64,000 nt of DNA from assembly GCA_027886175.1 (NCBI GenBank), contig JAJNNQ010000013.1, positions 5,475,501 through 5,539,500 of the forward strand. The letters are read 5' to 3'. Below the pieces are notes generated by a model that had not been told where the DNA came from, did no database searches, and saw only the letters and a list, made by a program, of their open reading frames with translations. The position numbers were made by a program, and so were the translations under genes. Of this stretch, positions 41,101 through 55,961 are shown in pieces. This DNA is from Phylloscopus collybita (lineage: Eukaryota; Chordata; Aves; Passeriformes; Phylloscopidae). How positions within the stretch are numbered: the first letter of the stretch is position 1; each line of letters opens with the position of its first letter.

Positions 41101-44100
41101 GATATGTTCTAATTAAACAATCAAAAAATGCCTTCAGATCTATCATCTGGTAACTCGGATAAAATAACATCCTTAATGTTTCTTTAGGATGGTTTAATTC
41201 CTTTAATCCTTAGTTATATAACAGTGCTTTAATCTAAAATAAATTGCAAAAGAGCAACGAGGGCCTCAAGAGTTTTGATTTTCAGATTCAGTTTGGCCTA
41301 AAGGCACCTCATGCTCCTAGAATACCCCAGCAGAAAGCTTTAGATCCCAGTAGAAGCCATGGTTGTTCTGGGATTGTTTCAGGTCCAGAAGAGATACTGG
41401 GTTTTAACTTTTATGCTCTGCACAGTTATAAAGTTTAATCAGTCTTTGGTGTGCATGCATGAGTGCTGTGAGCACTTGAGCTCCATTCAGTGTCTTTGTG
41501 TTCATCAGTGGGACAATTTTTAATCCTCTTCTGTGCTTGTGGTGTCTGCTGATGCTTCAGAATAGAGTCCTTCTACTCTATTGAGCCAAACAAAGCAGAT
41601 TTTGTCAGTCAATTACTAATTATTCATGCTGCAAACACCAAATATCCCAGTTGTAGTTACTCTAACTCCTACAGCTGACATAAATAATACTTAAAAACCC
41701 AAGATCCATATCTCTAGAGAAAGAAAGAAAATATAGCTGTAGAATATACTCAATGCTTCTTTTGAAAAGTTAGTTGGATAAGGATAATTGCTGTCATGTT
41801 ACAGATGTGCAGACAATGATACAATTAAGATATATTTTATTTTTGGATCATTGTTATGGCAGTGGGGAGCAATGACACAGTAAAATTCACAAAAATAACA
41901 ATATTTGCTAAAGGTAGTGCTCTACATAACTGTGAGGTTTAGGCTCAAGAAAATCAAAAGTTTTAAAGCCACAGGTACTTAGCAGACATCAGAAATGGAA
42001 GTTTTGGTGGGAGGTGTCCCAGCTTTGACTCACTTTCCTCAAACTGGGCCTGAAAGACAACCTCAGAAACAAAGAAAATGACTCCTTGCAATTCAGTTTG
42101 CCTCAGGTGAGAGTGCAGAAAATAATGACAAGAAAGTGTCACACACAGCAGTGTTTTTTGTCGTTGCTCCTATTCAGAATAAAATGGGAGCCATCACACC
42201 ACTGCTTTGTAATGAGACCTCCAATCCATCATTACTATGATGACAAATGGAAGGCACTATTCACCTGAGCTGAACGTAAATTAGAGACTTCACTATAATA
42301 AATCCTGGCTAAAATATTAAACTCAATGAAATTACATTCATTAATTCAAAAAATAAATTATCCCCTGACATGTGAAAAGCTCTACACTGTTATGTGAGAG
42401 CAACTGAAGTCTTTGGGGATGTTGAATGGAGAACAATAGAATTTCTTAGTGGAAAGAAGTGTGAAAAGTCTGCCAAATATTTTAGAGAACATTCTTCTCT
42501 TGATACACTTAAAAATATGAATAAAAACTTTATATTCATAATTTACTGGAAGGTCTTAAATAAAAATAGATTTTGTGAAGTTCTATCTCCTCATAAAGAG
42601 GGGACAGGCACTTATTGAAAAACCATGTTGACTCCCAGGGGATATTAATGCTGTTCCCAATAAAGAAGGACCTATTGGGTTCTTCTACACAGTCTCCTCG
42701 CATCTGAGGAGGGGAGAAGAGATTTCCTCCTGCTTTCCATCAATTTTTGGCCTTGCAACCACTCAAGAAACATCACACTAGATGTAAAACTGGTAAGCAA
42801 TTACCCTCTCATTTACTTAGTCTCCAGTCCCTCCCTGCAGCCCCAGGATTTGTGGCAGCTGGGTGTGCCAGCAGATTATTTCAATAAACTTCTGGAGGCC
42901 ATGGCCTTGCCTGCAGAAAAGCACCTGCTTGCCAGCTGCTGAGGTTACACATGGCAGGGTGTCCAGCTTTGATTTCCACTCCTGAAACTCATCTGTGTTT
43001 TCCATAAGGAGGCACAGATGCAGTGTTACATGGATGGGAATCCATGGTGTACTGCTCCTTAGCTAAAACCCCTGGGCTGCTGAGTCAGGTTCAAGCTTAC
43101 TGTTACACTCTTGAATTCTTCACCAGCCACTGCTGTGCTTGAGAAGGAGGCAGAGGATGTCTTCCACCTACCTTGCTCTGACTATTTCCTACAACCTGAA
43201 TAAAAAATGGGAAAAGAGAGGGGTTGGATTCATTCCAGCCTTAATGCTTAGTGTGTGAGAACACTGCCCACACGACTATTACTTGCCAAACTTCTTTGGA
43301 CAGGTTTTTCCTATTGACCTGACCACCTGACCTGATTGCAGAGAGCCAAGAAGAATTGTGGTAAAATATGAGAAAGGAGAAGGGCAGCATGACCAGCTGA
43401 TAAAAGTCAAGGCAGAGACAATAATGACATTTGTCATTAGTTGTAATTTAGAAAGCTGCTGTGAAAAGAGATGTAAGTGCCTTGTTCTCTGTAGAAACAA
43501 AAACTTGTCAGAGAGGTAGCAAATTGAATATTAGGAAATAACTCTAATAATACAGGTGGAGAAACACAGGCACAGGTTACCAAAATTGCCTTTGCACTGG
43601 GACATGAAGCACAGCACGACCCAGCACAGAGCAGAAAAAGAGAGTGGCTGTAACAATCTATCACATGCTACCACACCTTGTTTTTCCATAAAAAGGTACA
43701 GTCAGGCAGCTGAATTTAACATATGTATTAAAAACATTCAAAGTTAAGGTCACTGCACCCAATTTGGCAGGTTTTAAGTACTGCATGCCCAATATTTACT
43801 GTGGAGAGTGGAACCTCTAAACAACATCGTGCTGCCCCCTTAAAGCTCCACCACAAAACCTTCTCTTTCCTGTGACCCTGCTCATCTCCAGAGCTCAGGA
43901 AGGTCTGTCCACCAACAGCTCCCAGGTGCCTCACCACAGCAATCTGTAGTGCACATCTCATGGAACAGATGATTTACCAGAAACCCAGAGCCATAGGTTT
44001 CGGTGGATTTTCATTTCCTATTTCATAACACTGCTAGTTATCCACACTGGAATGCATGATGAATACATCTATACAAGCCTAGTGGAAAAAACATGCTGGG

Positions 44101-47100
44101 CATTATCCATCTTATATTTTTCAAAGGCTCAGAAAGTTGGCCAAATCAAAACCAATTTCCACTGAAACTCTCCAAAGTCCTTCCCAATGAAAGCTGTAAT
44201 CCTGGACAAATGTCAGTTCTCAAATGAGCTATTCAAATATTAATTTTCAAATGTTTTCACGAAGGGAATTTTTTTTCTTATTTTTACATTTACAAACAGA
44301 ATACAGTCATCTCACCAACTTTTATTAAACAACGAAAAAGGACTGCCTTTCTCAAGCAACATTTTAGCCTCAGAATATTTTGCCAGATTGAAAAGAGGTA
44401 ATTTTGATGGTTGCCTCCATCATGCAGTGTCTGTTTTTGCAAGGTCGCTGCAGTAAGTTCATAATAAATTATATTAATATTGATTCACTGCCGGGATGAG
44501 GACACACTGCCACATCACACCCTGACCAGGGCACTTCCCTGGGTGGGGGAAGCAGCAGCACTGACATCCCATGTGCTCATCCCACACCTGCCCTCACACC
44601 TACTCAGCTCAAAAGGTTTTATCCCTTAAAGCAATAAACTGCCAAGCCACAAAAAAAACCCCAAAATTGTGTTAGATCACTCAGAAAAGACAGTAAACCA
44701 GCAAGTACATCATGACTCATTCCCATTTATGTTTGGTTTTGCAGACTCCTGAAAGTCTACCGGTAGTTTGCTGCTTATAGGAGTGTAATAAACTACCCTC
44801 AAAATATTTTGTGCTCACACCAAAATATAAATAATATTTTTCACTGACAAAACCTTTATTAAGGCAGCAAAATGAACTTTTCACTTCATCATTTCATTTA
44901 AAAAATTACAAGTATTTGGTATGTTTATGCTGACTTTGTAGCAGTGAGGTACAAGGTTCATGTTATCCATTTTAACTAAGTTCAGGCTTTAGATCAAAAA
45001 AAGAAAACACAGCTGACTCAATTTCACTAATTAAAAGTTTATGACTATCTCAGAGTATATTTTCTTTAATATCCTGGTTCATCTCCAGCTTTCACCTGTT
45101 GTTTGAAGCATCTCGTATCATTAGTCTGTGGGAGGAACAAGATTAACATCTGATATTCTGGGGAAGGAATGGGAAAATGATCATAATTTTCTACCTTTTT
45201 TAAAAATGTCCTTTTGTTATTTGCTATTTTTACAGGTTTCATTAGAACATACAATTAGGAAACTTCCAATCCAAATTCTTTCGTGGTTTAGTGTTTTCTG
45301 CACAAGAGCAAGTGCAGTAGAGGGAGAGACAAGACTCCCAGCTGAGAACTCGAGTCATCCCTTCCTTGGTGGCAAAGCTCCCAACTGACCTGCTGCACTG
45401 CTGGGAGCAGCTGATTCCCTGGCATGCTGGTATCTCCTGGAGCCAAGGGCACACCATAAACCTGGCTTTGCCAGCCCTCCTCTCAGACTGGAATACCGTG
45501 GTCGGGAGGGTGAATCTTCAGCCCCAGAAAGCAATCTGGAGATGAACATCAAAACACCTTGCAAGCAAGCATAGCTAATTCTATTCTCAACCTCTTCAGC
45601 CTTTCCTAATTTTTTTCACATTATGAGTAGACAATATATTAGTGGTCAGACTCTATTGTCATCTTGTGACTGAGTTGTCAGTCCCTGACAAAAGCCCTTA
45701 TATCTGTATTTCAGTTGGTTTCCACCCTGACATGACATTTGTCAGTCCTAAAAGCCAGGGAAAACCTTATATTCCATCTCAAATACAACCATAGTCAGGA
45801 GAGTCCAACCCAGCTAGCTATTTAATTACGGGATCCTGGCCAATCCTTAAAATAAATTTGTGTAGCTTGGGCTGGAAAGGATTGGAGCTGGCACCTGACA
45901 CAGCTCACAGGAGATGCTCTCCAAACCTGCCACTGCACTGGCATCTCAGTTGGTCCATGGTCTCTGAAAGAGCTGACAGAATTGCTGGGGATGAAAGCAG
46001 CAGCTGCTCAAAGGCACCTTATAGCAGATAGATTTTAGTATTTCATTAATTCACTCCTTGCAATGAAGGAAAGCAAAAGCTAGGAAATAATGTCTGTACC
46101 TAACTAAATTTCCTACCAGAAGTTTACCCTTAAAGAAAGCACATCCTCCTCAAATACCTTAATACTATCCCCTTTCCTCACTGTGCTCAGAAGTCTGATA
46201 CCCTGGATATGAAATCCTTTGAGCTTGGACAGACAATTCTCCTTACCTGAGCCTCCAACATCCTGCAATACATATTTCCAGGATATTAGAAATACCTCTA
46301 GCTTAGGAAATGCTGGACTAACTAGTGCTCAGGGCAGTATTTTTATGTAATCTGTACTGTAAAACAACAGTTGATCTGCCTTGCTTCTCTCCCAAAACCT
46401 CAGTAGGTTCAGCTGACTGTTCTCCTGTTTCAAGGTTTTGTTCTCCTCTATCATTTTTGCAGCAGACCAAGATCCAAGGGTTCACACTGGTCACAAAAGC
46501 AGAGCTCTAGGACTGAATTACCATCTCATAATAAAGATTCCTCTTTTGAACAAACGTCTCTGCTGTTTATTGAGGCATCTGACAAAACTCAGTCCTGCAT
46601 CAAGATTATTTTTGGCTGCTGCAGAAAGCATCTAAATAAACCCAGAATCAATTTTAATGTTAATTCATTTAAATTAATTGGATAGACATGCATATTAATT
46701 GGATTTTCATATTCCTTTCAGATATTTTTGGGGAACAATTAAAGCAGGAGGGAAAACATCTGTTCCAGGTGAGTGACATACACAAAAGCCATCAACTGGA
46801 ATACGATACCAAGGGTGGATGAGCCACTGACATTTCTCTACAGGCAGTGTCTTAAGCATCTCAATAGGCTGAGCCTAAAAATCGTAAGAGAGCCTTTGTT
46901 TCTGAACAGTGATTCTAATCAGGTTTAAATATACATAATTAGATATGGAAGACAGACCTAGCAAGCAGAAAACCATATGGATTAAAGATCTGAAATTCTA
47001 ATATCATACCTAACAAAACAAAGGCCAAGTTCAACTTCCAGCTCTGCTGGTGCACTTGCTTCAGTGGTATTACTCCAGACTTACAGAGCAAAGACCTGAA

Positions 47101-50100
47101 CCTCATTACAGGCTGAGAATTAAATATCCCAACAAGAATGCATGTTATATCTGTATCTTACTTTTATGAATCCTATAATTTTTTTCCTTGCCAAAAGTCC
47201 TGCCAAAAACTTGATGTAATTTGTAAGATAATTAAATAAAGAGTCAATTAATATTTTTCAGAAGCATATATGATAGAAAGCAAAAGGAAGAAAGAGAAGT
47301 ATATTACTTAAAAGCAGCTACTTTTGAAAACTGTTCTAGTTAGCCAGGATGACACAATAGTTAAATGACTTATTAAATGAAGAAAGTTTTGTTACCCACG
47401 TGAAAATTCATCCAACCCACTCTCAAGTGATGTGCTCACCATCATGCTTAAAAAATTAAAGGATGCCCAAGCATCTCTTGTACACTGAAAGTCACTTGAT
47501 CCTTTCAAAGGGCTGCTTTACACTTGCAGTGCTTTCCTAGGAGTGAAATCTTGTTAAGAGGAGAGCGTGCATAGTAAACACTTAAAGACTTATCAGCAAG
47601 CAAAGCCCTTTCTTTGATTTTTCCCATAAAGCTTTGCTTTCTATTCCAGCTTTCTCTGTTTCTATTAGGTGAGATCTAAAGGCCCATGATAGATAGAGGA
47701 ATATATGTGGAGTTAATTACAGGCCCTGGAGAGCAGCCAAGAAGATGCAGGGCTATGAAACATTCACTCACATTCCATAGGTCATATGAACAATGCTAAT
47801 GGGATTCCCAGTTTCAACACTGCATGGAAATGAAAGTGGGGAGCCTCCCGCAGGAATATAAGAAATGTAAGCTGAAAATGGAAATTCAGACAAAAGGGAA
47901 GGCAGTTTTAGGACTTAGTAATAGAGGGAACTGTGCCGTGATGAACTGAACATACAAGTTTTTTAATGATATGAAAAAAGCAGGTTTTTAAGATCCTGCA
48001 TGGCAGTTTTCAGCATTAAAATATAGGGATTAACATGCTGCCAGCAGGTGAGCCTTCCCTCTCCAGCCTCCAGGCTTTGAGAGGAAGGCTGGAGCAGTAA
48101 ATAACAAACATCAAGCATTCGTTCTGATCTTCCTTTCCTGTTGTGCTGATTTGATACTTTAAACTGAGCCAAGACCCAGAAGGTGCTACTTTGGATTGCC
48201 TGGGATGGAATCCTACTTGGAGAAATCCCTCACTTCTGTAAAATCAAGCTGCAGACAGCAGAGGGCCTGGCAATGCTTCCCAAAGCTTCCTGCAGGAGAG
48301 CTGATACAGGAAGAGACATGAGGAGTCACAGTTCTCTCAAAGGAGGGAGAGAGGATAAACTCTGTGATCTGGAGTGGCCCTGTGCTCATTTGAGATGTTT
48401 CTGGGATGCAAACCAAAATTGAAGAGAGTGGGATGAACCAGGAGATTTTCATCACCACCGTGCTCCTGACCTGGAGGGCACAACCAATTCCTTGTGTGTT
48501 AAACCCAACGGGGCAACGTCCTTCAGGAGCACACACATGCTGCTGGTGGGCAGCCAGTCAACAGGAACAGAGCAGAGCTATCCAAAAATAAATTTCCCCT
48601 TGGAATTTGCTGCAGACATCAGACTCCCCAGCACTGTTTTGCCATACAGATCTCTCTACACAGAGCATTTTTTGTTAACATCAGCATTAGAGGAATAATT
48701 AGCTCATCCAAATCAGTCTGAAAAGAAACAAAGGGAGAGAGATGTATTCTACCTCCTGTTGTCTATTCACAGACACCTTTTCATTCCTAATTCATCTTCT
48801 TTTGACTGTTTTTCCATGTGCAACATCCCAGCTACAAATAAACCTCTTTGCACTTGTCAATATCTGCTGTTGTCACAGCCAGTCCCACCATTGCTGCTAG
48901 CAGAGGTGGGTCTGTCAGTCTCTGTAGGTGTACAAACTTCATCTCAGGAAATCCTTTCTAGCACATGTCCTCATAAAGTTGCTGTCAAAGGCAGGGGTGT
49001 GCTGTAGAATTCCCTACCAAGGCTCCTAAGAGTGAAATCACCTACCTACAGGTTCACACACCTTCTTATGCTCAACAATTGTTTTTCCAAAAAGCAATCA
49101 GCACATAACCTCAAAGGCTTGTCAGCAGTCTGAAAACACTCAGGTTTGTCGACACAACACAACTCACATTCCTCACAGCAGCTGAGAGAAATTCTATATC
49201 AAAAAGAGAGGCCACAGTCACAGCACTGACCAGCAGATGATTCCTTAATTCTTTATGGAGGTGTTGAAAAATATTTAAGTGCCACAAAATATTAAGTTGC
49301 TACAAAAGTTCCCATTTGAAGAGTATACTTGGATCCACATCACCCAACTCAAGCGGACTCATGCTATCTCTAATCCCCTCAGAGAAAAAGGAGGTATCAT
49401 GAAGTGATGCACTACTTACACACCAGGTAGAACATGCCTTCCTCTGCCCAGCAAAATTCTGATGCACAGGACCACAGCTTAAACATTCCCTTTTCCAGGT
49501 ATTTGTGCTTTATCACTATTTTCCAGGAAATTGTTATTTCTGCTCAAGAATCAACATAATTGACTCTGCTCATTTTGCTCATGCTTTAGCGTCTACACAA
49601 TATTTTTAAAAAAACAATAAAAATAAGGAGACCCTTTATCTCTTCTTGAAGTCCCATCAATAGCCTCTGGATATAGGTGTTATCTTGGTTGGTATTTTCC
49701 TCAAGCCTCTTTAGGAATCAGCAGCTTCTGGAAAGATTCTCTCTTTCATCTCTGGACTATATTTTCACTTGTCTTTTAAAATAAATTTTGAGACCTAGTA
49801 GCCATTATTATGCAATCCAAGAGCATAATTTCATTTTGTGAGCCAGAAAAAAAAATTAAAGAAAAAAAAGCCAAGGTATTTAATATGAAAATAAATTCTT
49901 CTCACTGTAGTTTAACTGGGGAAGGGAGGCAGGGAGAGGAGACACTAATGTTTAAGCTGTGAATACTTGTGGCTGACAACCCTTCCATCCATCCCACATG
50001 CCAACACAGCCCCATTACAGTATTTGCAAACATCTGAGGCTTTGTACTTGCAAACCACTGAGCTCTTTCTAACTGCAAATAACTCTGAAGACAACTAGGT

Positions 50101-52236
50101 ATCTTTTCAACAACCCCAAAAACTTGACTGGAGGTGTATGGAAGCCTCCTCCCTTTTCCAACACCACAAGCTGCAGAGCAACAATGCATTTGTCATCAGC
50201 TGCTGCAAGAATTCTGGATAAGATGAATTCTCCTGCATAAAAACTAACAGCAGCAGGCAAGTGCCTCCTGAGGAGGTTCACAGCTCCATGTACTAAATAT
50301 CAAAGTAGCATAAAAGCACGGATGTGCTTTGGTTCAGATAATGAATAATGCACAACTTCTTCACATGCATTAGAGAACAGTGACACCACTGCCTGCAGCA
50401 GAGTTGCTGCTGCTTTCATACATGAAAAATCTGAATCTGGCCTCTGATCTTGAAAGGTCTGCATACTCCTCCTGTCATTCCTCCAGCAGTACTTTAAATC
50501 TGCCTTGCTGACATCCCGTAGCCACAACGCACATCCATGCCCTATCACGCCTTCCAATCAGACGTGTGCATGCGTGGGAGGCAACCACATCCCTAATGCA
50601 GGCCTCCAGGAGAAATGCAGACTGTGAAAAGCATTCCTTCCAATGCTGCACAGGATTCTGCCAAAATACTTAAATATGCTGGTCAGCAGCCTGCACAGTG
50701 GTTTCTGTGATGAAACGAGACACTGGCTCAAGCTCTGTCTGCACCATTAATGGAACCAAGTGGTGCTGGTTAGAGGTCCAGCCTGTGGGCCTGGGCTCAC
50801 CTCTTGCTACAAAACAAACTCAGTCAGATCTGCTGCCACCAACAGTATCCAAACATGTCTGTGGCTCTAGGAGGGCATTGAGTGGCTGTGCACCATTCGG
50901 ATTCAAAAATGAAGAAGAAATTATCTAGGGTTGTTTATCCTCTAATTTAAAGGCCAAGATTTTAAAGGTGAAAAAATGAAAAGCTGCCTCCCAGCACAAC
51001 TTGCAAACTGAGACGAGGTGAGGTTTTCTTCGAAGAGTTGGATGGTTTACTTTCCTACCCCTGGTTACTACCCTCTCCTTTTCCTCGCAATTCTGACGCA
51101 AAAATATCACTAAAACAACACAAGGGCCAAACAATAATTAAAATTTTCCATCACATTGCACTGACATTATCAAGCCGTGGGTGGATTCACTGACACAGTA
51201 GTGGAAGTAAGAACTCAGCATTGGTTCCATTCTTTAGAGATGCAGTGCTGCTGGCACCCATACAGAAACGCCTACAAGTCTTGAGAGAATATGATAGTTG
51301 ACCTAAAATATTTGTATACACTAGGTTATTCAAACAGTTTTCAAAATATTTCTCAGAGTGAGCCTTATTTCAGTTTGATCTCTGGCTCTGTGCTCGAGAA
51401 ACATCTTGCACTTAATTGAGAATTTGCTGGGAATCTAGATTTTATCCCAGCACTGAATGCTTGGCCAAGGAGATCTAGGGTCTCTGCCAGCAGAAATATA
51501 CACTGGAAGACAGGCTGCCTAGTGTGCTCCACCACATGTTGGACTTACTTGAAACCACCAACTGCAGTTGTATTCCTCCAGAAAAAAAACAGTTCAAGGG
51601 GGCACATTTCACCATGAACCACCTCAGAAGGATTTGAAATTATAGGGAAAATTTTGTCATGTAATCTTTATGGGGTGGGAAGCAATAGGTCCCAAAAAGA
51701 GAGAAGAGAGAAAAACCCTCAGCCTGTACACAAGTGTGTATGGATAGCCATTTGCTCTAATTTGGCTTTGTCTTTCTTTGCACACATGCCCCCAGACAGA
51801 AACACAGAAGTCTTGATTGTTCTTATCCCTTAGAAAAGAAGAAATCTACAAAACGTACCTATTCCCTTTTGCCATTACAGCAACCAAAGAAGCGCTGTGG
51901 AACAAAACCATAAGTTAATTATTTGTAAACATTTATTTGAAGGGTACAAATAAAAAAGGCATTCCAAAATACCAGAGCTGCCTTACAGGACAAAACAAGG
52001 GCTGGGCTAAAATTCAGGGAAAAAGAAAACAATCCAGTAAAATGACTGTTGGAAGAAGACTGTTAAACAGATGATATGCCCAGATAGCCAAGGAAAGTGG
52101 CACCAGTCATTTGGGGTGATAAGAACTGGTCTACACAGGGAACAAAGAAAGGTATTTGGGGAGGGAGCCTTTAATGTTAGGGACAGAACCCAAGCCACAG
52201 ACTGGCATTAAAATGTCAGTGTTCGCCAGCAAGAAG
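32147..52236. other. Gene-free stretch
   Basis: Nothing in these 20 kb can be supported as a gene. Open frames stay below about 110 codons and occur on both strands without recognisable domains. Composition is AT-rich with moderate local changes. I see no LTR pair, no long inverted repeat and no CR1 tail. The patch at about 38400-38640 reads like ordered unique sequence with homeobox-type and CCAAT motifs and might be a conserved non-coding element, but this needs cross-species alignment. Confidence 0.55.
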
Positions 52237-52437
52237 CACAGAGGCACACACAGAGGCACAGACACACACACAGACACAGACGGAGACACAGACACACACA
52301 CAGAGAGGCATAGACACACACACACAGAGGAACAGACACACACACACAGAGACAGACACACACACAAACACAGACACAGACACACACACAGAGACACAGA
52401 CACACACAGAGACACACACACACAGAGGCACACACAC
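52237..52437. repeat. CACA/GAGA-rich minisatellite
   Basis: Two hundred bases of interspersed CA dinucleotides and CAGA units (patterns such as ACACAGAGGCAC and ACAGACACAC). It is purine/pyrimidine alternating and could adopt Z-DNA. It produces long artefactual open frames on both strands: a Cys/Val-rich one on the minus strand and a His/Thr-rich one on the plus strand. Confidence 0.95.
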
Positions 52438-55400
52438 TTCATATGAAACACATCTGATGTTTTGACAGAGTCTGGCATTCAGAGGCCACTCCTCCCTCCC
52501 AAGCAAATGCCCAAAGCATGGAGCTGGGCCAGGCTCTCTCCCTTTCCACTCGACCTTCCTGCTCCCCTGAACTCTTGCAACTCCTCCAGCCAGGTGCTGC
52601 AGCTGCCCTGGAGCTCTCTCCTGGCAAACAGCAAATCCCCACATGCATCCCCACATGCCAAGGATGGAAAAACAGCCCAGGGTCCCCAAGGTACCAGGTA
52701 AAGCTGTCTAATACCTAAATTAGTTCAGAAAAATCAGTGCCCTTCTCCTCCTCTACCAGCCTGATTTTCTAGGACAACAGAGAGTTCAGGTCAGCTTCCC
52801 CAGAAAATGCCTCCCTGCTGGCATGTCCTCAGTCTCTGGCTCCCAAGGGGACAGGTGCCTGCAGCAGCCTCAGACGTGCTTTTAAGCTCTGCTGAGCACA
52901 CAAAATTCCCACACACACCTCAGCTTTACCAGCAAGTCCCTCTCTTCTCTAGTCAGCAACAGAGATGCTTGATTCTGATCGTGCACCAGCTGCAGAGTCT
53001 CAGGGCCCCAGCTCTGCCAGCTGGAGGATGAATGACGCTGTAGCAGATGAGCCTTTGACAGAATCCAACCTTTGCATCCATGGTGGAAGTCTGGATTGTC
53101 AGACTTTGATCACCAGAGCAGCAATCCCAGGGCTAGGTTTGTGTCCCAAGCCATGGGTCACCCTTCCTCAGGAGCAGCCCAGAAACAGCACTGACACAGC
53201 AGTGGTTGACAGTCATTTCACATGTCATACATTTTTCTTAACAGCATTGACAACCTGAGACAACCTGAGTTTTTCTAAGACTATCCATTTCTTCTGGATG
53301 AGGAAAAATCATCATATAAATATAAATATGTATACAAATTCCTCCCATATACAAATTCAGTACTTACACATACAAATATACATATTCATCCAGTAAACAG
53401 CTTGGATGAACTGCAATGCAACTCCAAGGTTTCCAGGTTATTGCTGACTGCTAGAAACAGCCCTGCACTCCAGCCCTACATCCCCCAATTCCATTTCCTC
53501 CCCTAAGGATTCACTCTGCAAACATGCCCACATCATTGCAAGCTCCAGAACCCTATCCTCCCCTTGGACCAAGAGCTGGTCCTACACCCACTTGGGCAAT
53601 ATTTGACCGAGAAACCACCTCTCTATTAAATCTTCACACGCCCCATGAATTCAATCCAGTAAAATAACTAAAAAAAAAAAATCCTTACCAATGCAAACCA
53701 ATGAAAACCATGAAGAGTGCAGCTTTCCCTCTCCTGGCCCCCATGACACAAAATGCACCAAGAACAAGTGGGGCAGAACAGCTGTTCTCTTAGGAGGTGT
53801 TCCACAATCCCCACTCTATTCTCTACTGACAAGGCCTTGAACTATGCACCTCCACACCACTTCCTCAGAGGGGACCATGTTATTAACCCCACAAAACACC
53901 ACATTGGTTCCTCAGTAGTAAATGCAATGACAGGCACTATTAGAAGAAGTACATGGATCTCATTTCCACCCTGCCCTCTCATCCAGAGGATATTACAATC
54001 TAGTTAAAACTCCCCTTGCTTCACAACATGGGTGCCTATCCTGGCAACTTGCTGATGAGTTTAATCTCTTTTTGTTGTTGCCATTGCTAAAATGTTTAGT
54101 AAACTTCAAAACTAAACCAACTAATTTAGATTATAGCAGAGTGCCACCTAGTGCTAAGCAGGTTTGATTTCAAAAGGTGTGCTCTTATCTATAAGAAAGT
54201 ATTGATCAGAAATTGATTCCTCAGTTGTACTGGCAGTGAAAGACACCCTCTTTTAGATTGTGATGTATTAGAAAAGGGTCTGCACTAGTTATGTTCTTTG
54301 TAAAGCTGACAAGGCTCTGCCACTAGCGACACTCTGCAGTTCTGGGTGAGTGCATTTTCCCAGTTACACATGCTCTCAGTTGATTTACTTTTTGTCCCAC
54401 CAAGAGAAAATCTAAACCCCCTGGCTGAAGTGAGCACGTCACACATGCCAGGAATATTTTCTGTACTACAGAAGAAAGGCATTTACTGAGCACAGCAAAC
54501 ATCAACCAAAATATTTATATTTTGGAATTCCCACAACTCCCTCAAGAGATACGAGGTGAAAAACTCTGCTTGTGGGCTCTGAAAATGGTAAAGGACATGA
54601 AGAGAGATGAGGAAGACAAAGGTTTTCACTCCTTAAATGCATTTACTGGTGTTCCAAAGGGACATATTAGGCTGGCAGAGTCTGGGAACAGGAGGAAATT
54701 CCCTGATAGCTCCAACAGAGATTAAGCATTTCCTACTGTTAAGCTAGAGAAAGCATTTCCCTGGCTAGGATGATGTTCCCATGCTGTAGATTACCTTCTC
54801 TGAGACCAACAAAGGAAAAAATTAAGTGTTCTTTTTTTTTTTTTTTTTTTAAATTTTCTAAACCTACAACACACCCAACAACAGGTGTTTTGTAAAATGA
54901 GATTTCCCAGAAAACCCAGAGTACAGAAACTTCATTCCCTTCTCTGGTGAGTGCTACATGTGGTAATGAACAACTGGCTCAGACAGACTGTTGGGGTGGA
55001 GCACAGATATTCCCAGGAAAACACAGACTGAGGTAAAGTCTATTTGCTGCTCAGTTCTGTCTTCTTCCTTGGGTGTGTTTGAGAAAAAAACTTGAGATTA
55101 ACTGACTTTTATTACTAAAACCCAGCCTATATTTAGGCTAATAGAAATGGGCAGAATGGAGCAAGAAATAACTCAATGAGTTATTCTGAATTATTATTCC
55201 AGTTCTTGTCTCCCTGTTCAGTGCTTTCTGACTCCAGCAGCCACAAAACACCACTGTCACTGTTGGCCTTTGGACTGTGGCATAAAAGTTATCAAATCCT
55301 TCTCTTTCACAGGACAAACAAGACTTCAGGGCTGCTTAGCAAATATTTCTAGTTATGAAAAATATACCCTTGCAGAATACAATTCGATGAGGGTTTTTTT

Positions 55401-55961
55401 TGGTTTTGTTTTGGGGGTTTTTTTTTGGTTAAAAGCAGTTGAGTTTGAGAGGAAAGAAACACAACAGTGTAGCAACTTGAACCCTTTGTCTGCTGTGCAA
55501 CTGCTGTGGGAACAAATTGAACTGCTTTCCTTGTGTGGCAACCAGGGTCTGCTCTGACCCATAAGCCTCAAAAGATGAGAGAGGTGCCACTGTGCTGAGG
55601 AAATGCCCATTTTTAACCTGTGGAAGAACTCGGTGCAAGCCCAGCAGCACATTAGCAAGGTGTGGGGATGCCTTGCGGCCAGTGGCCTTGGGGAGACTCA
55701 TAAAGAACACTTTGGAAGCTTCAAGCTGGTCCCACTGCACCATTTCCCACCACACAAAGCTCGGGACAGGGGGCTCCAGACAGCAAAATGGTTGGTGCAC
55801 TTGCACACTCTTTCACACTGCGGTCTGTGTGACGGAGCTCCCATCTACCCCATGGATAAATGAAAGAGCCCTATCTTTTACATCTTAAAAATCATAAGTC
55901 CTCTCACTCAACACCTAAAACAATAATTAAGACCAAAAATAAACGGTGGCTGATAAATAGA
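52438..55961. other. Gene-free stretch before composition change
   Basis: The sequence is somewhat richer in G and C than the desert to the left, with overlapping short open frames (for example 52965-53258 and 55592-55888) but no recognisable product. A run of 19 T occurs at 54832-54850. T- and G-rich low complexity at 55390-55430 gives antisense Lys/Thr-rich frames. Nothing here can be called a gene with confidence. Confidence 0.5.

Noticed and set aside
52216..52689. 157-codon Cys/Val-rich minus-strand frame
   Set aside because: Most of it is the translation of the CA/CAGA minisatellite.
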